NCBI GenBank assembly: GCA_031551775.1
Contig: JAVBND010000113.1
Coordinates: 1 to 24,762, forward strand
DNA length: 24,762 bases
Direction: 5' to 3'
From: Anaerozeibacter sp031551775
GTDB lineage: Bacteria; Bacillota; Clostridia; Christensenellales; Aristaeellaceae
Positions 22,765-24,762 of this stretch are shown here, piece by piece (position 1 is the stretch's first letter; each line of letters starts with the position of its first letter). The notes under the pieces are model-generated. The model had not been told where the DNA came from. It saw only the letters and a list, made by a program, of their open reading frames with translations, and did no database searches. The translations under genes were made by a program, and so were the position numbers.

Positions 22765-23604
22765 TTACGCCTTTCCTTCCGAGCCGCAAACGGCGATCAG
22801 TTCCATAACCTTGTCCTTCAGCGCGTCACGCCCGGCCGCGAGAAACTTCTTGGGATCGTAGGCGTCGGGCTGGTCGGCAATGGCCGCCTTCACCGCGTTT
22901 GAGAAGGCGATGCGCAATTCCGTCGCGTAATTGACCTTGCAAACGCCGTTTGCGATGCAGGCCTTGACCGCGTCCACCGGCACGCCGGACGTGCCGTGCA
23001 GCACCAGCGGCACCGAAACCGCCTTGTGGATCAGCTTGAGCCGTTCTATGTCGAGCTTCGGCGTCAGCTTGTACACGCCGTGCGCCGTGCCGATGGCGGG
23101 GGCGAAGCTGAACACGCCGGTCGCGCGTACGAATTCGGCGGCCTGATCGGGGTCGGTATACTGGCAGGCGGCCTCGTGGCCGTCTTCCTTGCCGCCAACG
23201 GTGCCCAGCTCCGCCTCGACCGGGACGGCGTACGCCATCGCGACCACGCGCCGCGTGACGGCGATGTTGTCCTCAAAAGGCTGGAGCGAGCCGTCGATCA
23301 TCACGGAAGTATAGCCTTCGCGGATCGCGCGCTCGCACAGTTCGTAGCTGTTTCCATGGTCAAGATGCAGCGCGACCGGGACCTTTGCGTCCCGCGCCAG
23401 ACGGCTGACAAACCCGGCAAAGACACCCGGCGGCGCGTACTTGAGCGTGCCCGGCGTGGTCTCAACGATCACCGGCGCGCCCATCGCCTCCGCCCCCGCA
23501 ATGACGCCCTGCGCCATCTCCATGTTCTCCACGTTGAACGCCGCAATGGCATAACCATGCTTTTGCGCGTCCAGCATCATTTCCCGAGTGGTCAAAAATG
23601 CCAT
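22765..23604 (-). CDS. Class II ketose-bisphosphate aldolase (fructose/tagatose type)
   Basis: This is a 279-residue zinc aldolase. The catalytic Asp82 and zinc ligand His83 lie in HLDHG; further zinc histidines are in AIGTAHGVYK and LHGTSGVP; GTVGGKEDG and KVNYATELR are family hallmarks. It cleaves a ketohexose 1,6-bisphosphate into dihydroxyacetone phosphate and glyceraldehyde 3-phosphate. Length is close to GatY/KbaY and short fructose aldolases. The stretch before the second zinc motif reads TGVFSFAP where GatY/KbaY normally have TGVDSLAV, a possible specificity change. The ATG at 23604 is chosen because GGAGGAAC precedes it, rather than an in-frame upstream ATG at 23673. It is the first gene of the operon. 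Confidence 0.93.
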   Translation of the reverse strand: MAFLTTREMMLDAQKHGYAIAAFNVENMEMAQGVIAGAEAMGAPVIVETTPGTLKYAPPGVFAGFVSRLARDAKVPVALHLDHGNSYELCERAIREGYTSVMIDGSLQPFEDNIAVTRRVVAMAYAVPVEAELGTVGGKEDGHEAACQYTDPDQAAEFVRATGVFSFAPAIGTAHGVYKLTPKLDIERLKLIHKAVSVPLVLHGTSGVPVDAVKACIANGVCKVNYATELRIAFSNAVKAAIADQPDAYDPKKFLAAGRDALKDKVMELIAVCGSEGKA

Positions 23605-23620
23605 AACCGTTCCTCCAATC

Positions 23621-23632
23621 CGTAACGTTTCG
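23621..23632. promoter_or_regulatory. Operator-like site at the catabolic operon start
   Basis: CGTAACGTTTCG lies just downstream of the minus-strand -10, about +4 to +15 of the expected transcript. Its complement shares CGAAACG with the site at 23699-23709, as expected for two sites of one LacI-family repressor. Confidence 0.6.
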
Positions 23633-23641
23633 TCTTTGAAT

Positions 23642-23670
23642 ATTATAAATATATCAGCCTTTCTTGTCAA
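23642..23670 (-). promoter_or_regulatory. Consensus promoter of the aldolase operon
   Basis: On the minus strand TTGACA (23665-23670) and TATAAT (23642-23647) are both exact consensus and separated by exactly 17 bases. Such a strong promoter would need repression, fitting the operator just after it and the divergent LacI gene. The leader is about 30 bases. Confidence 0.93.
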
Positions 23671-23677
23671 CAAGAAA
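23660..23677. promoter_or_regulatory. Perfect palindrome over the -35 box
   Basis: TTTCTTGT (23660-23667) and ACAAGAAA (23670-23677) are inverted copies two bases apart, covering the -35 of the aldolase operon promoter. The sequence differs from the CG-centred LacI-like sites nearby, so it may be bound by another regulator. Confidence 0.5.
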
Positions 23678-23698
23678 AATAAATATCCATTCCATATC

Positions 23699-23709
23699 CG
23701 AAACGATTC
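23699..23709. promoter_or_regulatory. Operator-like site next to the repressor promoter
   Basis: CGAAACGATTC abuts the -35 of the repressor promoter (23710-23715). It contains GAA and TTC half-sites and shares CGAAACG with the site at 23621. Binding here would give autoregulation. Confidence 0.5.
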
Positions 23710-23737
23710 TTGATTTTTGGCGGGAACCTGCTATAAT
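23710..23737 (+). promoter_or_regulatory. Promoter of the LacI-family repressor gene
   Basis: TTGATT (23710-23715) and TATAAT (23732-23737) are 16 bases apart, with the extended TGC before the -10. The start near 23744 gives a short leader holding AGGAGG (23756-23761). Confidence 0.85.
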
Positions 23738-23767
23738 GACAGAAGGCGAATTCACAGGAGGCAGAGC

Positions 23768-24762
23768 ATGGCGGCGACGATGAAGGACATCCAGAAAAAA
23801 ACCGGCCTCGGCCTTGCAACCATTTCAAAATATTTAAACGGCGGGACGGTACGGCCCGGGAACAAAAAACTCATCGACGACGCGGTGCGTTCGCTTCATT
23901 TTGTGCCCAATGAATTCGCCCGGAGCCTCAAGACCCGGCAGAGCCGCACCATCGGCGTGGTCATTCCGGAACTGAGCAACGCGTTCATCACCTCCATCAT
24001 CACGACCGTTGAGGACTACCTGCGCAAGCACGATTACGCCGTGATCGTGTGCGACTGCCGCACCGACGCAAAACGCGAAGCGGAGGCGGTCTCCTTCCTC
24101 GTCCACAAGCGCGTGGACGGCCTGATCAACATGCCCACCGACCCCACCGGCGCGCACCTTGGACCCGCCATGGCGCAAGGCATCCCGGTGGTGCTGGTGG
24201 ACAGGATGCTCAGGCCCCTTTCAGGCAGCGTCAGCGCCGTGGTGCTTGACAATCAGGATGCGGCTGAAAAGGCGACGTCGCATTTGCTGGATGCGGGCCA
24301 CCGCTCAATTGGCCTGGTGCTCGGAAACGAAGGCCTGTTCACCACCGAAATGCGCCGCAAAGGGTACCTCGCGGCGTTTCAGGAACGGGGTCTCGCGCCC
24401 GATGCCGACCTCATCCGCTTCAGCGACTACACCATGGAAGGCGGCTATAACGCCGCCAAGCAATTGCTCGCCCTCCCCGCAAAGCCGACCGCCATCTTCC
24501 TCACCAACTACGAAATGACGCTGGGCGCGATGATCGCGCTCACCGAGCTCGGCCTGTCGGTTCCCGCTGACATCTCGGTGATCGGCTTTGACAAGCTCGA
24601 CCTCTTCGGCGCGGTCTACCCAAACCTCACCTTGGTCAGGCAACCGCAAATCGCCATCGGCGAATGCGTGGCCAAGCAAATGCTCGATCTGCTCGCCCCC
24701 GGCGAAGGGGCGCAGGCCCACCAAGTCATCACGCTGTCGGCGCAACTGCTGGAAGGCGGGAG
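23768..24762 (+). CDS. LacI-family transcriptional repressor (3' end outside window)
   Basis: At least 331 residues are visible before the window ends, close to the full family length of about 340. The N-terminal helix-turn-helix is MKDIQKKTGLGLATISKYLN, followed by the hinge helix (NEFARSLKTRQS) and the sensor beginning TIGVVIPELSNAF. Sensor landmarks are VVLVDRM, HLLDAGHRSIGLV and ISVIGFDKLDLF. AGGAGG lies 6 bases before the ATG. It is divergent from the aldolase operon, and two similar operator-like sites lie in the 163-base gap, so it most likely represses that operon and itself until a pathway sugar phosphate or polyol binds. The effector cannot be told from the sequence. Confidence 0.93.
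   Translation, partial: MAATMKDIQKKTGLGLATISKYLNGGTVRPGNKKLIDDAVRSLHFVPNEFARSLKTRQSRTIGVVIPELSNAFITSIITTVEDYLRKHDYAVIVCDCRTDAKREAEAVSFLVHKRVDGLINMPTDPTGAHLGPAMAQGIPVVLVDRMLRPLSGSVSAVVLDNQDAAEKATSHLLDAGHRSIGLVLGNEGLFTTEMRRKGYLAAFQERGLAPDADLIRFSDYTMEGGYNAAKQLLALPAKPTAIFLTNYEMTLGAMIALTELGLSVPADISVIGFDKLDLFGAVYPNLTLVRQPQIAIGECVAKQMLDLLAPGEGAQAHQVITLSAQLLEGG

Overview
The window is GC-rich bacterial DNA. Ribosome-binding sites (AAGGAGG type) are strong, promoters are close to the sigma-A consensus, ABC and FGGY sugar genes are plentiful, and UvrB is of ordinary bacterial type. This points to a member of the Bacillota, probably a high-GC member of the Clostridia. That placement is inferred from protein style and signals; no rRNA is present.

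Layout. (1) 1-238: the end of a protein resembling the C-terminus of an extracellular solute-binding protein. (2) 239-4281, plus strand: an AT-rich control region with two pairs of direct repeats and a palindrome, then a five-gene run: small secreted protein, larger secreted protein, two six-helix membrane proteins, and a BcrA-type ABC ATPase. It has the layout of a secreted-peptide or bacteriocin export/immunity locus and is the least familiar part of the window. (3) 4287-7068, minus: an FGGY sugar kinase and a phosphohexomutase separated by 1 base, behind a promoter whose -35 box lies in a perfect palindrome. (4) 7251-10934, plus: uvrB and a second FGGY kinase, closed by a strong terminator. 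(5) 11063-15643, minus: a ribose/galactose-type ABC importer (ATPase, permease, binding protein) followed by a FucU/RbsD mutarotase. Between the binding protein and the mutarotase lie about 530 bases with no credible gene, filled by six hairpins in a row and a 72-base tandem repeat. (6) 15962-18205, plus, divergent from the importer: a 747-residue regulator with a LacI DNA-binding domain, a LacI-type sensor and a complete solute-binding-protein domain. (7) 18256-23604, minus: class II aldolase, third FGGY kinase, galactitol-1-phosphate-dehydrogenase-like enzyme, PfkB kinase and aldo/keto reductase. (8) 23768 to the end, plus: a LacI-family repressor, divergent from that operon.

Together, regions 5 to 8 read as two sugar or polyol utilisation modules, each with a divergent LacI-type regulator and palindromic operators beside good promoters. 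In the second, the enzymes suggest flow through a ketohexose phosphate (tagatose or fructose series) to a bisphosphate and then to triose phosphates. No PTS component is present, so an FGGY kinase probably supplies the first phosphate. Exact substrates cannot be read from the sequence.
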